A stretch of DNA of 64,000 bases from Pedobacter sp. Bi126 (GCF_918698245.1 NZ_CAKKMS010000003.1:744001-808000), one strand, 5' to 3'. Counted from the stretch's first letter, positions 42,402-51,364 are shown. Numbers and translations: made by a program. Notes: generated by a model from the letters alone, not told the origin.

Positions 42402-43133
42402 ATGCCAAAATTACCATCATGGCTGGCCAACACAATGGAAAAAGTGATCAGCAATAAAATATATCAGGTAGAAGTTGTAGAAACTAAAATGTTAAGCAGC
42501 AACTTAAAGTGCGTTACCTTTAAAGGCGATTTTTTCGATGCTAAATTTATTCCTGGAATGGAAGTGCTGTTTAGGGTTAATGCCAATGAATATAGGCATT
42601 ATACTTTATCTAGCTTTGATGAAGCGCACGAAACCTGCGAAGTTATTTTTTACTTAAACAGACAAGGGCCGGGCCATAGCTTGGCTGTGAACATCCAAAA
42701 AGGAGACCATTTGAAACTTATTGTAGATCGCGCGAAGGTAAAATACAATGAAGAATCCAATCAGCATTTCTTTTTTGGCGACGAAACCAGCCTGGGCCTG
42801 TACGAATCTCTTGGAAAAAAAGTGATCGACGAAGATGTTGAATACTTTGGAGTTTTGGAGCTTCAGGAAGAAAACCTGAGTTCTGTTGATCACCTTAAGT
42901 TATTGATCGATACCGTGCCTTCTGATGTAAATGCCCCAGCAATAAATGCCATTAACTGGATGGAAAATATGCATCCATTATGCTGGGAAATGTGGCAAAA
43001 TGCTACTTTTTATTTAACTGGCAGGGCCAAATCGGTACAACAGTTTAAAAAATACCTAAAGCAAAGAGGCGTAAGTTTCAGGCAGATTATAACAATGCCG
43101 TATTGGGAAATAGGTAAGGTTGGTGGCGCCTAA
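42402..43133 (+). CDS. Siderophore-interacting protein (FAD/NAD(P)H ferric reductase family)
   Basis: A 243-residue cytoplasmic flavoprotein of the ViuB/YqjH type. FAD-binding N-terminal part with YRHYTLSSFDEAH, then GPGHSLAVNIQKGD, and the C-terminal SIP domain with FFFGDETSLGLYESL and FYLTGRAKSVQQFKKYLK. It reduces ferric siderophore complexes in the family. A TTG at 42372 is upstream; ATG 42402 is the better start. It converges with the DUF3078 gene, leaving only 2 nt. Confidence 0.85.
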   Translation: MPKLPSWLANTMEKVISNKIYQVEVVETKMLSSNLKCVTFKGDFFDAKFIPGMEVLFRVNANEYRHYTLSSFDEAHETCEVIFYLNRQGPGHSLAVNIQKGDHLKLIVDRAKVKYNEESNQHFFFGDETSLGLYESLGKKVIDEDVEYFGVLELQEENLSSVDHLKLLIDTVPSDVNAPAINAINWMENMHPLCWEMWQNATFYLTGRAKSVQQFKKYLKQRGVSFRQIITMPYWEIGKVGGA

Positions 43134-43135
43134 AC

Positions 43136-44140
43136 CTATCTGGGGAAGGTAAAGCCAAAACCCAGCGCTAAAGTTTGGTTCGCCTGTATTTTGTTTGTTC
43201 CCGTATCATCATCAAATAAAAGTACCCCTGTTAAACTGGTGTTCATAAAACGGTTAATTTTTGCTGTTAAAGCAATGTCTAACCTGTGGTCGATTTTACT
43301 TGCCTTAAAATCTTTATATGGAATGAACATGGCATATCGCGCTTTTAGATTTGTATTGGTAAAAATATCCTTATCGAAAGCACTTACAATTTGAAAAGCC
43401 AGTTCGTTTTTAAAGTTTTTTCCTTTTTCAACTGCATAAACCTCATTTTTATTGTCATAAACCGCAGTGTCGAGTACAAAAGTCTGTCTGGCTGTACCTG
43501 TACCAATCCGGGTTGAGAAATATTTAACGGGTTTATACTCAAAACCGATTGATTCGGTTAAATAACCTGGTGCCATAAATTTAGAAATCAAAACCTGTTG
43601 TTCATCTCCATTCCCATCCCTAAAGTATCTGAATCCTTTATCAAACTGAGATTCAAAACTTATCGATCCGAAAAAGAACCAGCTTTTAGAGAGTTGGAAA
43701 GAGGCTTTATTGTCCCAAAAAATACGGTCGTTGGTTTTCTTTTGCAGCTGATCTTTATTTTTGATTTTACCATATTGCAAAACAAGTTCACTGATATAGC
43801 TATAGCTGTTTTTATTATATTCTGCTTTCCAGTTTAGTAAGCCACCAACAGCCACAGAGTTGGTACCCCCACCTTTCCAGTTGTTACTAAACTGGGCCTG
43901 GTTAACATTGATACCGATGTTGGTTCTTGTTTTCCAATAATTAATCTTGGCGTTTACCACCAAAGGCTTAATTTTTACCGGTTCAAAGTTTAATGGTCCT
44001 TGTCTGCTCGGCAAAGGACTACGTTTTAACTTTATATTCAGGTCTTTTGTATTGATCGGAATAGTATCAATTTCCTGTGCATATAATTTGGTAGAGCAGA
44101 AACTTAGAATCAGGATTATGGCAGCTAAACAGTTCTTCAT
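43136..44140 (-). CDS. DUF3078 outer-membrane protein
   Basis: A 334-residue exported protein with a signal peptide (LAAIILILSFCSTKLYAQ) and many amphipathic strands with aromatic ends (WKTRTNIGINVNQAQFSNNW, WKAEYNKNSYSYISELVLQY) fitting the DUF3078 family. A beta-barrel is inferred; function is unknown. It is convergent with the SIP gene. Confidence 0.8.
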   Translation of the reverse strand: MKNCLAAIILILSFCSTKLYAQEIDTIPINTKDLNIKLKRSPLPSRQGPLNFEPVKIKPLVVNAKINYWKTRTNIGINVNQAQFSNNWKGGGTNSVAVGGLLNWKAEYNKNSYSYISELVLQYGKIKNKDQLQKKTNDRIFWDNKASFQLSKSWFFFGSISFESQFDKGFRYFRDGNGDEQQVLISKFMAPGYLTESIGFEYKPVKYFSTRIGTGTARQTFVLDTAVYDNKNEVYAVEKGKNFKNELAFQIVSAFDKDIFTNTNLKARYAMFIPYKDFKASKIDHRLDIALTAKINRFMNTSLTGVLLFDDDTGTNKIQANQTLALGFGFTFPR

Positions 44141-44192
44141 TACCTACAAAGAAAACGAAAAATTTTAGAGATAAAAAGCATTTAACAAAATG

Positions 44193-44209
44193 ATTGTCAG
44201 ATTGACAAT
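44193..44209. terminator. Weak hairpin after the HExxH gene
   Basis: ATTGTCA (44193-44199) pairs with TGACAAT (44203-44209) around a 3-nt loop. It lies between the HExxH gene and the start of the DUF3078 gene; it could be a terminator or an operator. Confidence 0.4.
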
Positions 44210-44234
44210 TGAATTGGAGGTGAAAACTATTGTT

Positions 44235-44558
44235 TCAGATCTTTTTAAACCAGCCGTACCAATTTCCCCTTTTTAGGTAATTTAAATCATTTTCATTTTC
44301 ATAGGCTTCCTGCTCAAAAACGATGTTACGGTAGGCTAAATCATGGTTTCGGCATTTAATAAGATTAACCAGGTAGTTAACCAGATATAAAATATAAAAA
44401 GGGAAAATAAGCAATTCTAATTGCTGGCGTAAGTGGATTTTTTCGTGGTTAATAATGATCGGATCACTTTTAAACCGCGGCGATTTTAACAAGATAAATG
44501 GAAAGATTGCCATGCCCGCTGCCGGAAGTTTTTTAACGATTATAATTGGCACCCTCAC
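44235..44558 (-). CDS. Small membrane protein with HExxH motif
   Basis: A 107-residue protein. A HEKIH (HExxH) follows a short leader and precedes a hydrophobic segment (LLIFPFYILYLVNYLVNLI), and a C-terminal FEQEAYENENDL contains further Glu residues. A zinc-peptidase role is inferred from the motif only; the sequence is too short to contain a known peptidase fold. Starts with GTG that overlaps the TGA of the upstream gene by 4 nt, indicating translational coupling. Confidence 0.6.
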   Translation of the reverse strand: MRVPIIIVKKLPAAGMAIFPFILLKSPRFKSDPIIINHEKIHLRQQLELLIFPFYILYLVNYLVNLIKCRNHDLAYRNIVFEQEAYENENDLNYLKRGNWYGWFKKI

Positions 44559-45307
44559 AGCTTATCGATGGTTATTTTAGGCAATGGAGGCAATTGCAGT
44601 GCTTTCGGGTTTAACCTGTAGCTTTTGTAGGCATTTCTGATAAACTGGTTAAAAGAATAATCAGTAGCATCGAGCACAAACTGATAAGTTGGGCGGTATT
44701 GCTGCATAAAATCAATGAGTTCAGCATCTTTTATGCCTAATACCTGGCTAACCAGACTGGCACTGAAACGATAATCGATCAAGTCTTCACGATAGTCTTT
44801 TTCAAGAATTTTTTGAAGGTGGCGGGCATTTCTTCCTTGTCTGCTTAACAGATTATAGATCGCATCGATACCTAAACCTACACCGCCGTTACCTAAATTC
44901 AATAAATCTTTACTACTTCCTTTCATGGTTTGGTAACGATATTCCTGAACATTTTTTTCGTATTGCTGCTGCGGACTTAATCTTTTTTGTTGAATAAGTA
45001 CATCGCGCAGTCTTATGCCCAACGATCTGAGTTGAAAGTATGCGGCAGTTTGCCCCTTAAAAACAATAGTATCTACTCCATAGCCCGATAAAGCCGCAAC
45101 TAAGGTATCACCCGGCAGCGCAAAGGTGCTAAACTCGCCCTTCGTATTGTTGTATAAACCATCACCTGTGCGGATGTTATAAATATAAACCTTGGCCAAA
45201 CGCTGCTTGGTTTCTTTATCAATAACAATCCCCTGCACAGGTTTATTCTGTGCATGAAGCAACATAGAGAAGCCGAAAACAAGTATAAAGGGAAGAAAAA
45301 ATTTCAT
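44555..45307 (-). CDS. Exported CarboxypepD_reg-like protein
   Basis: A 250-residue protein with a signal peptide (FLPFILVFGFSMLLHAQ) and an N-terminal carboxypeptidase-regulatory-like domain (about 22-105, VQGIVIDKETKQRLAKVYIY, GEFSTFALPGDTLVAALSGY). The rest is helical and charged, without recognised motifs. It overlaps the HExxH gene by 4 nt (GTGA). Confidence 0.75.
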   Translation of the reverse strand: MKFFLPFILVFGFSMLLHAQNKPVQGIVIDKETKQRLAKVYIYNIRTGDGLYNNTKGEFSTFALPGDTLVAALSGYGVDTIVFKGQTAAYFQLRSLGIRLRDVLIQQKRLSPQQQYEKNVQEYRYQTMKGSSKDLLNLGNGGVGLGIDAIYNLLSRQGRNARHLQKILEKDYREDLIDYRFSASLVSQVLGIKDAELIDFMQQYRPTYQFVLDATDYSFNQFIRNAYKSYRLNPKALQLPPLPKITIDKL

Positions 45308-45355
45308 TAAGCTACAAAACTACAAATATCTGGCAGGCTATGCTTGTACTTAACA

Positions 45356-46198
45356 TTATTTAACCTTCAGTATCTGACCCAGTTTAATGGCGTCGGTACT
45401 CATTTCGTTCAGCATTTTTAACTGATCAACCGTTAAATTAAAACGTTTTGCAATATTATAGAGTGTATCTCCTTTAACAACGGTATAAGTACCATCGGCA
45501 AGAATGGGTTTAGCTCCGGCAGGTGGGGTTTCCACTGGCGTAAATTTAGCCTTTTCCTGCGGAATATTCTGGTTGATTTCTGAAAAGACACGATCCTCCC
45601 TGGCAATCTTTTGCTTTTCGCTTTCTGGTTGATCGTATTGGTAAAGCTGGTATTTTTCGATGGTATTGATCAATAAATCCGGATATTTTGGATTGGTGGC
45701 ATATCCGGCTGTTTTTAATCCCTGCGCCCAACTTTTGTAGTCATTTTTGTCCAACTGGAAGAGAAAGCTGTAGCGTTTGCGCTTTAAAAACTCAGAGTGA
45801 TCCCTGAAAGATTCGCGGGCATCTTTATATACCCTGAAACAGTCGTTTTTTTGATCATCGTCCCGGAAGTAGTTTTTTCCCTTCCAATCTGATGTACATT
45901 TAATGCCAAAATGATTGTTTGCGTATTTGGCCAGGTCGCTATTTCCACTGCCCGATTCTAAAATTCCCTGCGCCAATGTAATACTTGCAGGGATCCCGTT
46001 TGCATTCATTTCTTCAACTGCCACTCCTTTAAACTCATCAATGTAACTTAAAGTATTGTAACTTTTGTACGAATTGTTGTTGGCTTTGTTGGCTGCTTTT
46101 TCTATCTGTTTATTGTTTTTAGAAAATTTCCGTGTACCGCAAGAACTAAAAAATAGGAGGATTGCTGCTATGATGATGTAATGGCTGTATGAACGCAT
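45356..46198 (-). CDS. Glucosaminidase-LysM lipoprotein
   Basis: A 280-residue probable cell-wall hydrolase. Lipoprotein signal (ILLFFSSCGTRK), then an N-acetylglucosaminidase domain of the FlgJ/LytG type with catalytic-Glu region LAQGILESGSGNSDLA and NHFGIKC, and one C-terminal LysM (TYTVVKGDTLYNIAKRF). Second paralogue directly downstream. Hydrolysis of GlcNAc-beta-1,4-MurNAc bonds is the family activity. Confidence 0.88.
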   Translation of the reverse strand: MRSYSHYIIIAAILLFFSSCGTRKFSKNNKQIEKAANKANNNSYKSYNTLSYIDEFKGVAVEEMNANGIPASITLAQGILESGSGNSDLAKYANNHFGIKCTSDWKGKNYFRDDDQKNDCFRVYKDARESFRDHSEFLKRKRYSFLFQLDKNDYKSWAQGLKTAGYATNPKYPDLLINTIEKYQLYQYDQPESEKQKIAREDRVFSEINQNIPQEKAKFTPVETPPAGAKPILADGTYTVVKGDTLYNIAKRFNLTVDQLKMLNEMSTDAIKLGQILKVK

Positions 46199-46282
46199 TG
46201 ATGTTATGATTTGTTTAATCGGTTAATTGTTGGAATTGGTTAACTGTATGGCTTTATCGACTTTGGATTAATGACCCTAGAC

Positions 46283-46957
46283 TCAAAACTTCAACTTCTG
46301 TCCTGGTTTTAAGTTCACTTTTTTTATGCCGTTTTTCTGCATGAGGGCTTTAACGGTGGTGCCTTTCTTTTTTGCAATTATACTTAGGTTGTCTCCAGGT
46401 TTTACGGTATAAGTTTTAGCTGTTCTTCTGCTTTTGCTGCGGCGGTGAACCGGTGCTGCATAAACAGGTTCTTCATATCCCTCTGGCCTTTCATCATATT
46501 GGTAGAGTTCGTATTTTTTAATTAAGCCAATTACCTGGCTGGCCCAGCTTCTACTGCTGGCATAACCGCAACGGCGGATTCCGTAAGCCCAGCCTTTGTA
46601 ATCGTATTGATCGTATTTTTCGAAAAGATTATTAAAAGGCTTGCGGGTTTCCATAATTTCTACAAAATGGCTGTAAGATTCATCCGCATTTAAATAATCG
46701 CGATAGGATGAACGGATTTCGGCATTGTTATTCGGGCCTTTTACTCCAAAATGATTATTAAGGTGTTGTGCAATTTTACTGTTTCCTGCAGCCGATTCGT
46801 GTATGGCAACAGCTAAAATAACACTGGCTGGAATTTTATGATCGTGCATTAAACCCTGTGCATATTCTACATGCTCTGCAATATATTCTTCCGTATCTTG
46901 CGCGCTTGCAACAATCCCTGTTAAAAGGAGCAGACAAAAAGTAAAGATTTTCTTCAT
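46283..46957 (-). CDS. Glucosaminidase-LysM protein (paralogue)
   Basis: A 224-residue protein, exported by a signal peptide (IFTFCLLLLTGIVASAQ). Glucosaminidase domain with VILAVAIHESAAGNSKIA (catalytic Glu) and NHFGVKG, then a basic linker and one LysM (TYTVKPGDNLSIIAKKKG). Close relative of the preceding gene, shorter and not a lipoprotein; a tandem duplication is likely. Confidence 0.88.
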   Translation of the reverse strand: MKKIFTFCLLLLTGIVASAQDTEEYIAEHVEYAQGLMHDHKIPASVILAVAIHESAAGNSKIAQHLNNHFGVKGPNNNAEIRSSYRDYLNADESYSHFVEIMETRKPFNNLFEKYDQYDYKGWAYGIRRCGYASSRSWASQVIGLIKKYELYQYDERPEGYEEPVYAAPVHRRSKSRRTAKTYTVKPGDNLSIIAKKKGTTVKALMQKNGIKKVNLKPGQKLKF

Positions 46958-47039
46958 TTCTTTTTTGGTTAATAGACCATGGTTTAAATGGTTGATAGCC
47001 TTGGCTTATAAGCCATGAGCCATTAACTATATGCCATTA

Positions 47040-47675
47040 TCAGTTCTTCCTAATCACAAACAAACCATCGCGAACAGGTAATATCAGTTTCTCAACCCGT
47101 TCATCTGCAGCTATTTTATCATTAAAACTAGTAATATTTCTGGTGTCTTTATCCTGTTTCTCCTGCAGTACTTTTCCACTCCATAGTACATTATCCACAA
47201 TGATAATCCCGCCCGGACGAACGCGATCAAAAATCAGATCGTAATAAGTGCCATTGTTTTTCTTGTCGGCATCGATAAAAACAATGTCGAAAACTTCGTC
47301 TAAACCCGCTATTGTGGTGGTGGCATCGCCTAAGATATAGTTGATCTGATCATTAAATGCAGATTGCGCAAAGTTGTGGCGCACCATATCTTCCAATTCC
47401 TCATTAATATCCAGCGTATACAACAGGCCATCTTTGGTTAAACCTTCAGCAAGGCATAAAGTAGCATAACCGGTAAAAGTGCCGATTTCTAAAATCCTTT
47501 TAGGGGAAATCATTTTGCTCAGCATGCTCAAAACCCGGCCCTGATAGTGGCCAGATAACATGCGGGGCATTAAAACTTTAAGATTGGTTTCGCGGTCTAT
47601 CTGTTGAAGCAATTCGCTTTCAGGCTCGCAATAGGCAATTAGTAAATCCTGCAAATCGTCGTTTATTAGGCTCAT
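47040..47675 (-). CDS. SAM-dependent O-methyltransferase (class I, caffeoyl-CoA OMT-like)
   Basis: A 211-residue methyltransferase with motif I ILEIGTFTGYATLCLAEGL and IDADKKNNGTYYD and a VDNVLWSGKV post-I region. It is related to YrrM-like O-methyltransferases (some act on tRNA); the substrate is not determined. The longer frame from 47741 is unlikely: MSLINDDL at 47675 lies 7 nt after the ruvX stop, an operon. Confidence 0.85.
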   Translation of the reverse strand: MSLINDDLQDLLIAYCEPESELLQQIDRETNLKVLMPRMLSGHYQGRVLSMLSKMISPKRILEIGTFTGYATLCLAEGLTKDGLLYTLDINEELEDMVRHNFAQSAFNDQINYILGDATTTIAGLDEVFDIVFIDADKKNNGTYYDLIFDRVRPGGIIIVDNVLWSGKVLQEKQDKDTRNITSFNDKIAADERVEKLILPVRDGLFVIRKN

Positions 47676-47682
47676 TTGTTGG

Positions 47683-48099
47683 TTATAAACGGTTACTTTC
47701 CATAAAATATTGTAAAATGATGGTTGCGGCAATGGTATCAACCCGATCTTTATCTCTTCTGTCCATTTTTTTTAGGCCACTCTGCATAATGGCCTGATGG
47801 GCAAGTTTAGAGGTAAAGCGTTCATCAACCCAATGTCTTGGGATATCGGGGAATGATTTTTTTAACAGTGTAGCAAAACCCTTTACATGTTGTGCCGAAT
47901 CAGACGGAGAACCATCCATCTGTTTAGGATCGCCTAATACAAAAGCCTCCACCTGCTCGGTTAGCATATACTTTTTAACATATTCAATCACATCTTTCGG
48001 ATGCACCGTATCCAGTCCTGTCGCGATAATCTGCAAGGGATCGGTTACCGCGATACCGATGCGTTTTGTTCCGTAATCAAATGCGAGGATCCGTGCCAT
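47683..48099 (-). CDS. ruvX: Putative pre-16S rRNA nuclease / Holliday junction resolvase YqgF
   Basis: A 138-residue RNase H-fold protein: RILAFDYGTKRIGIAVTD is the Asp-bearing motif, VLGDPKQMDG and HWVDERFTSKLA the central ones, and DRVDTIAATIILQYFM the C-terminal Asp motif. It processes the 5' end of 16S rRNA in E. coli. The open frame extends to 48327, but the conserved start MARILAFDYG at 48099 is used. Confidence 0.92.
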   Translation of the reverse strand: MARILAFDYGTKRIGIAVTDPLQIIATGLDTVHPKDVIEYVKKYMLTEQVEAFVLGDPKQMDGSPSDSAQHVKGFATLLKKSFPDIPRHWVDERFTSKLAHQAIMQSGLKKMDRRDKDRVDTIAATIILQYFMESNRL

Positions 48100-48302
48100 A
48101 AAAATAGTTAAGCGTTGGGTGTTCGGCGTAAAGCGTTTAGCCCCGTTTAAAAAAATAAAGCCAAAGGTAAGGTTTTTGGAATAATAGGTAAACCTAAGCG
48201 GTAATGCTTTGGTAACGTGTATGTTATTGGTGTTTGTGGCTAAAAAAAATGATTTGTCCCATTTTTTGAAAAGCAAAATCTGTAGTACTTGGGAGTGTAG
48301 GG

Positions 48303-48353
48303 CCCTGCTGTATGCTTTAGCCCTCATGCTTCGGGGCTGCCGCTTCCATCAGG
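48303..48353 (-). ncRNA. Candidate structured element, copy A
   Basis: On the minus strand: CCTG arm (48353-48350), core ATGGAAGCGGC, inner stem AGCCC/GGGCT, then AAAGCATACAG and closing arm CAGG (48307-48304). It shares the AGCGGC core and the architecture of copy B at 48499 but with changed paired bases. Confidence 0.4.
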
Positions 48354-48498
48354 TTTTTTGATTCAGGCCTGTACGGTTTGGGTGAAGTTGGAGGGCGTAT
48401 TATAACAGGGTATAAATATTGTTTAAAAATAAAAATCAATGATAAGGTTTTAGGAAATGGGTTTTTTAGCAAAAAGGCTTCTTCAGCCCCCATCTAAA

Positions 48499-48552
48499 CT
48501 CTATTGCAGCGGCATCCCCAAATTAGTTCAATTTGGGATATAGCGGAAAGAG
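48499..48552 (+). ncRNA. Candidate structured element, copy B
   Basis: CTCT (48499-48502) pairs with AGAG (48549-48552). Between them lie ATTGCAGCGGC, an inner stem ATCCC/GGGAT extended by AAATT/AATTT with one bulged C, and ATAGCGGAA. A possible further outer stem is TTCAGCCCC (48482-48490) with GGGACTGAA (48552-48560), one mismatch. It is divergent from copy A; 585 nt of gene-free DNA (48100-48693) hold both. Confidence 0.45.
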
Positions 48553-48626
48553 GGACTGAACTGAACAAAAGCATTACCGGAGCCTGCTTTTCTAAAAAAT
48601 AAAATGTCGTTTTAATCTAAAAAATA

Positions 48627-48654
48627 CAGATTCTGAAGCAAGTTCAGAATGACG
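48627..48654. repeat. Solitary half of the GTCAT repeat
   Basis: CAGATTCTGAAGCAAGTTCA followed by GAATGACG resembles a right arm only. Confidence 0.6.
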
Positions 48655-48693
48655 AGGCCGTGAATCTCATATCTATTTCTTATTTTGCACCAA

Positions 48694-49842
48694 ATGCAGT
48701 TTAAAGAAATCATCGGACAGGAAAGAGTGAAGCAACAATTGGTGCAAACGGTTAAGGAAAACCGCATTAGCCATGCGCAACTGTTTTTGTCGCCTGCTGG
48801 TTCTGGCGCTGTACCGCTGGCTATTGCCTACGCACAATACATTAATTGCCTTAACAAAGGCGAAAATGATAGTTGTGGCGAATGCTCGAGCTGTAGAAAA
48901 TACGAACGTTTAATTCATCCCGATCTCCATTTCTCCTATCCTTTTTTTGCTTCTGCGAGTGTAAAAACCGCTGTAGATGTGCTGGAAGAATGGCGGGGTA
49001 TGTTAATGCATGACCCTTATTTCGATATGGATATCTGGCGTTCTAAACTCGATGCAGCTAATAAACAGGCTAATATTAATATTGCCGAATGCCACGATAT
49101 TATTAAAAAACTAAGTTATAAAGCCTTCGAAGCCGAAACCAAGGTTTTAATTATGTGGCTGCCCGAATATTTGGATAAAGCCGGAAATGCGCTGCTTAAA
49201 TTAATTGAAGAGCCACCCGCAAATACTTTATTTATTTTAATTGCACAAAGCCAGGATCAGATTTTAACCACCATTTTATCCAGAACGCAAATTGTGAAAA
49301 TCCCAAAACTTTCGTCGGAAGAAGTAACCGGGTATTTATTGAATTCGAGGGGATTAAGCGAGCGCCAGGCTATGGATTACTCATTTTTGGCCGATGGAAA
49401 TTTAATTGAAGCAAAAGCACTGGCTGCCGATACGCAAAGTGATAGTTCTGGTACATTTACGGCCTGGTTGAGAATGGGTTTTGGCAACAAAGTGCCCGAT
49501 CTGATCGAGTTTACTGACGAGGCCGCCAAGTGGGGAAGAGAAAACCAGAAGAATTTTTTAAAATATGGCGTAAATTATTTACGCGAGTGCTGTTTAATTT
49601 TAAGTGGTGCTGAAGAATTGGTGAAATTACCTCCCCTAACCTTCGAAACGGCTAAAAAACTCAGTACACACGTACTTACCTTGCCTATGGCAGAGGCTAT
49701 AATCGGCGAACTGGAAAAGGCACATTACCACATTGAAAGAAACGCAAACCCGAAAATTCTGTTTTTAGATGTATCTTTACAATTGGTAAAAATTATCAAG
49801 TTTAAAACGCTCCCTGCGGGGACTCAATATATATACAATTAA
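48694..49842 (+). CDS. holB: DNA polymerase III subunit delta' (clamp-loader)
   Basis: A 382-residue clamp-loader subunit. The AAA+ domain starts FKEIIGQERVKQQL; the Walker A position is degenerate (SPAGSGAVPLA, no Lys), as in delta' subunits. The zinc-binding Cys cluster NCLN...SCGECSSC is at about 60-75, then LIEEPPANTLFILIAQ and a SRT-like arginine finger (ILSRTQIVKIP). TTG at 48685 is open, ATG 48694 is the likely start. It leads the unit with the PSP1 and gldH genes. Confidence 0.9.
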   Translation: MQFKEIIGQERVKQQLVQTVKENRISHAQLFLSPAGSGAVPLAIAYAQYINCLNKGENDSCGECSSCRKYERLIHPDLHFSYPFFASASVKTAVDVLEEWRGMLMHDPYFDMDIWRSKLDAANKQANINIAECHDIIKKLSYKAFEAETKVLIMWLPEYLDKAGNALLKLIEEPPANTLFILIAQSQDQILTTILSRTQIVKIPKLSSEEVTGYLLNSRGLSERQAMDYSFLADGNLIEAKALAADTQSDSSGTFTAWLRMGFGNKVPDLIEFTDEAAKWGRENQKNFLKYGVNYLRECCLILSGAEELVKLPPLTFETAKKLSTHVLTLPMAEAIIGELEKAHYHIERNANPKILFLDVSLQLVKIIKFKTLPAGTQYIYN

Positions 49843-49843
49843 T

Positions 49844-51364
49844 ATGGGATGTGGAAGTTGTTCAACAGGTGGTGGTTGCACCCCTAATGGATGCAAAAGT
49901 AATGGCTCATGTGGCACCGGTGGTTGCCAAACAATGGAAGTTCACGATTGGCTATCTAATTTGGATATGCCTTCTAATTATAAACCTTTTCAGGTTACAG
50001 AAATCAAATTTAAAGGCTCACGCAAAGAGTTTTTCCTTAATAACGATAACATTTACCTCGAAATTGGGGAACTGGTTGCCGTTGAAGGGCCAACTGGTGG
50101 TTTTGACGTGGGGCACGTTTCGCTTACGGGCGAACTGGTAAGGATCCAGATGAAACGCCGTAAAACGTCGCTTGATCAGGTAACCAAAAAAATCTACCGT
50201 AAGGCTACAGAAGCTGATGTAGAAAAATGGAATGCCGCTAAAGGGATGGAGTGGGAAACGATGCACAAAGCCCGTAAACTAGCCTTAGATCTTCGTTTAC
50301 AGATGAAAATCAGTGATGTAGATTATCAGGCCGACAAAACCAAAGCCACTTTCTTTTATACAGCAGATGGACGTGTGGATTTTCGTGAGCTCATTAAAAA
50401 AATGGCGGAGAGTTTCCGTATCAGGATTGAAATGCGCCAGATCGGGATGCGTCAGGAAGCTGGCCGGCTAGGTGGAATTGGCTCCTGCGGTAGAGAGCTA
50501 TGCTGCTCAACATGGTTAACCAACTTCAAAACCGTATCTACGGCTGCGGCGCGTTATCAAAACTTATCACTAAATACTTTAAAGCTTGCAGGGCAATGCG
50601 GTAAATTAAAATGCTGTTTAAACTATGAGCTGGATACCTATTTGGATGCTTTAAAAGACATTCCCGATAGAATTGAAAATCTTGATACTGAAGCTGGTTA
50701 TGCCCGTCATCAAAAAACCGATATCTTCAAAAAAATCATGTGGTTCAGTTACCAGGGTGATGAAAACTGGATTCCTGTTAAAGCTGCGCGTGTAAAAGAG
50801 ATCATGGCAATGAACAAGGCGGGCAAAAAAGCGCCTAACTTAAAAGAAGAGGCCGTTCAGATTGCTGCGCCAGTTGTAGTAGAAAAACCGTTCGATTATG
50901 AAAATGTAGTTGGTCAGGATAGTTTAACCCGTTTAGATGAACGCTCGAGGGGTAAAAACAACCAGAACAAAAACAATAATCAGAAAAACAGCCGCAGCAA
51001 CAACCAAAATAAAAGAGAAAGAGTCCCTGTCGGAGAGAAAAATGCAGGCCCTAATAATAGAACTCAGCAACCTCAACAGGGTGTGCAGAAAGCTCAACAA
51101 GGCGGCAAACAACAGCCTAATGGACCAAAGCCACAACAGGCAGTGCCTAAACCACAGCATGTTAATGGGCCAAAACCTCAAAACAATAAGCCAAAACAAC
51201 AGCAGCCACAAGCACAAAAGCCTGTAGTAAAAGCTGAAGGAAATGTAGCGGCCGAAGGTGTTAAACCAGAACAGAGCAAAAATAAAAACAGAAATAACCG
51301 TAGGAAAAACAATAACCGCCGAAACAATAATAATGGCTCAGAAAATAAACCTGCTGCTGAATAA
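49844..51364 (+). CDS. PSP1/RicT-like protein with Cys-rich head and N/Q-rich tail
   Basis: A 506-residue protein of the PSP1 C-terminal (YaaT/RicT) family. A Cys-rich head (MGCGSCSTGGG...) precedes the PSP1 domain (about 45-280), with GIGSCGRELCCSTWL and CGKLKCCLNYEL, Fe-S-ligand-like Cys clusters as in RicT. The tail (about 355-506) is low-complexity, rich in Asn, Gln and Pro. It starts 1 nt after the holB stop, and its 3' end overlaps gldH by 32 nt. RicT-like proteins act in RNA processing/regulatory complexes; the role here is unknown. Confidence 0.85.
   Translation: MGCGSCSTGGGCTPNGCKSNGSCGTGGCQTMEVHDWLSNLDMPSNYKPFQVTEIKFKGSRKEFFLNNDNIYLEIGELVAVEGPTGGFDVGHVSLTGELVRIQMKRRKTSLDQVTKKIYRKATEADVEKWNAAKGMEWETMHKARKLALDLRLQMKISDVDYQADKTKATFFYTADGRVDFRELIKKMAESFRIRIEMRQIGMRQEAGRLGGIGSCGRELCCSTWLTNFKTVSTAAARYQNLSLNTLKLAGQCGKLKCCLNYELDTYLDALKDIPDRIENLDTEAGYARHQKTDIFKKIMWFSYQGDENWIPVKAARVKEIMAMNKAGKKAPNLKEEAVQIAAPVVVEKPFDYENVVGQDSLTRLDERSRGKNNQNKNNNQKNSRSNNQNKRERVPVGEKNAGPNNRTQQPQQGVQKAQQGGKQQPNGPKPQQAVPKPQHVNGPKPQNNKPKQQQPQAQKPVVKAEGNVAAEGVKPEQSKNKNRNNRRKNNNRRNNNNGSENKPAAE

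Noticed and set aside
48100..48327. Longer ruvX start at 48327
   Set aside because: The YqgF domain begins at MARILAFDYG; the extra 76 residues have no motif and resemble translated spacer.
48100..48693. tRNA gene in the ruvX-holB spacer
   Set aside because: The cloverleaf arms (D, anticodon, T-loop TTCRANY) are not found; the hairpins seen fit the two-copy element instead.
50933..51227. Overlapping open frames inside the PSP1 tail region on both strands
   Set aside because: The tail is low-complexity; these are by-products of CAA/AAC-rich repeats. gldH from 51333 is the only supported frame there.
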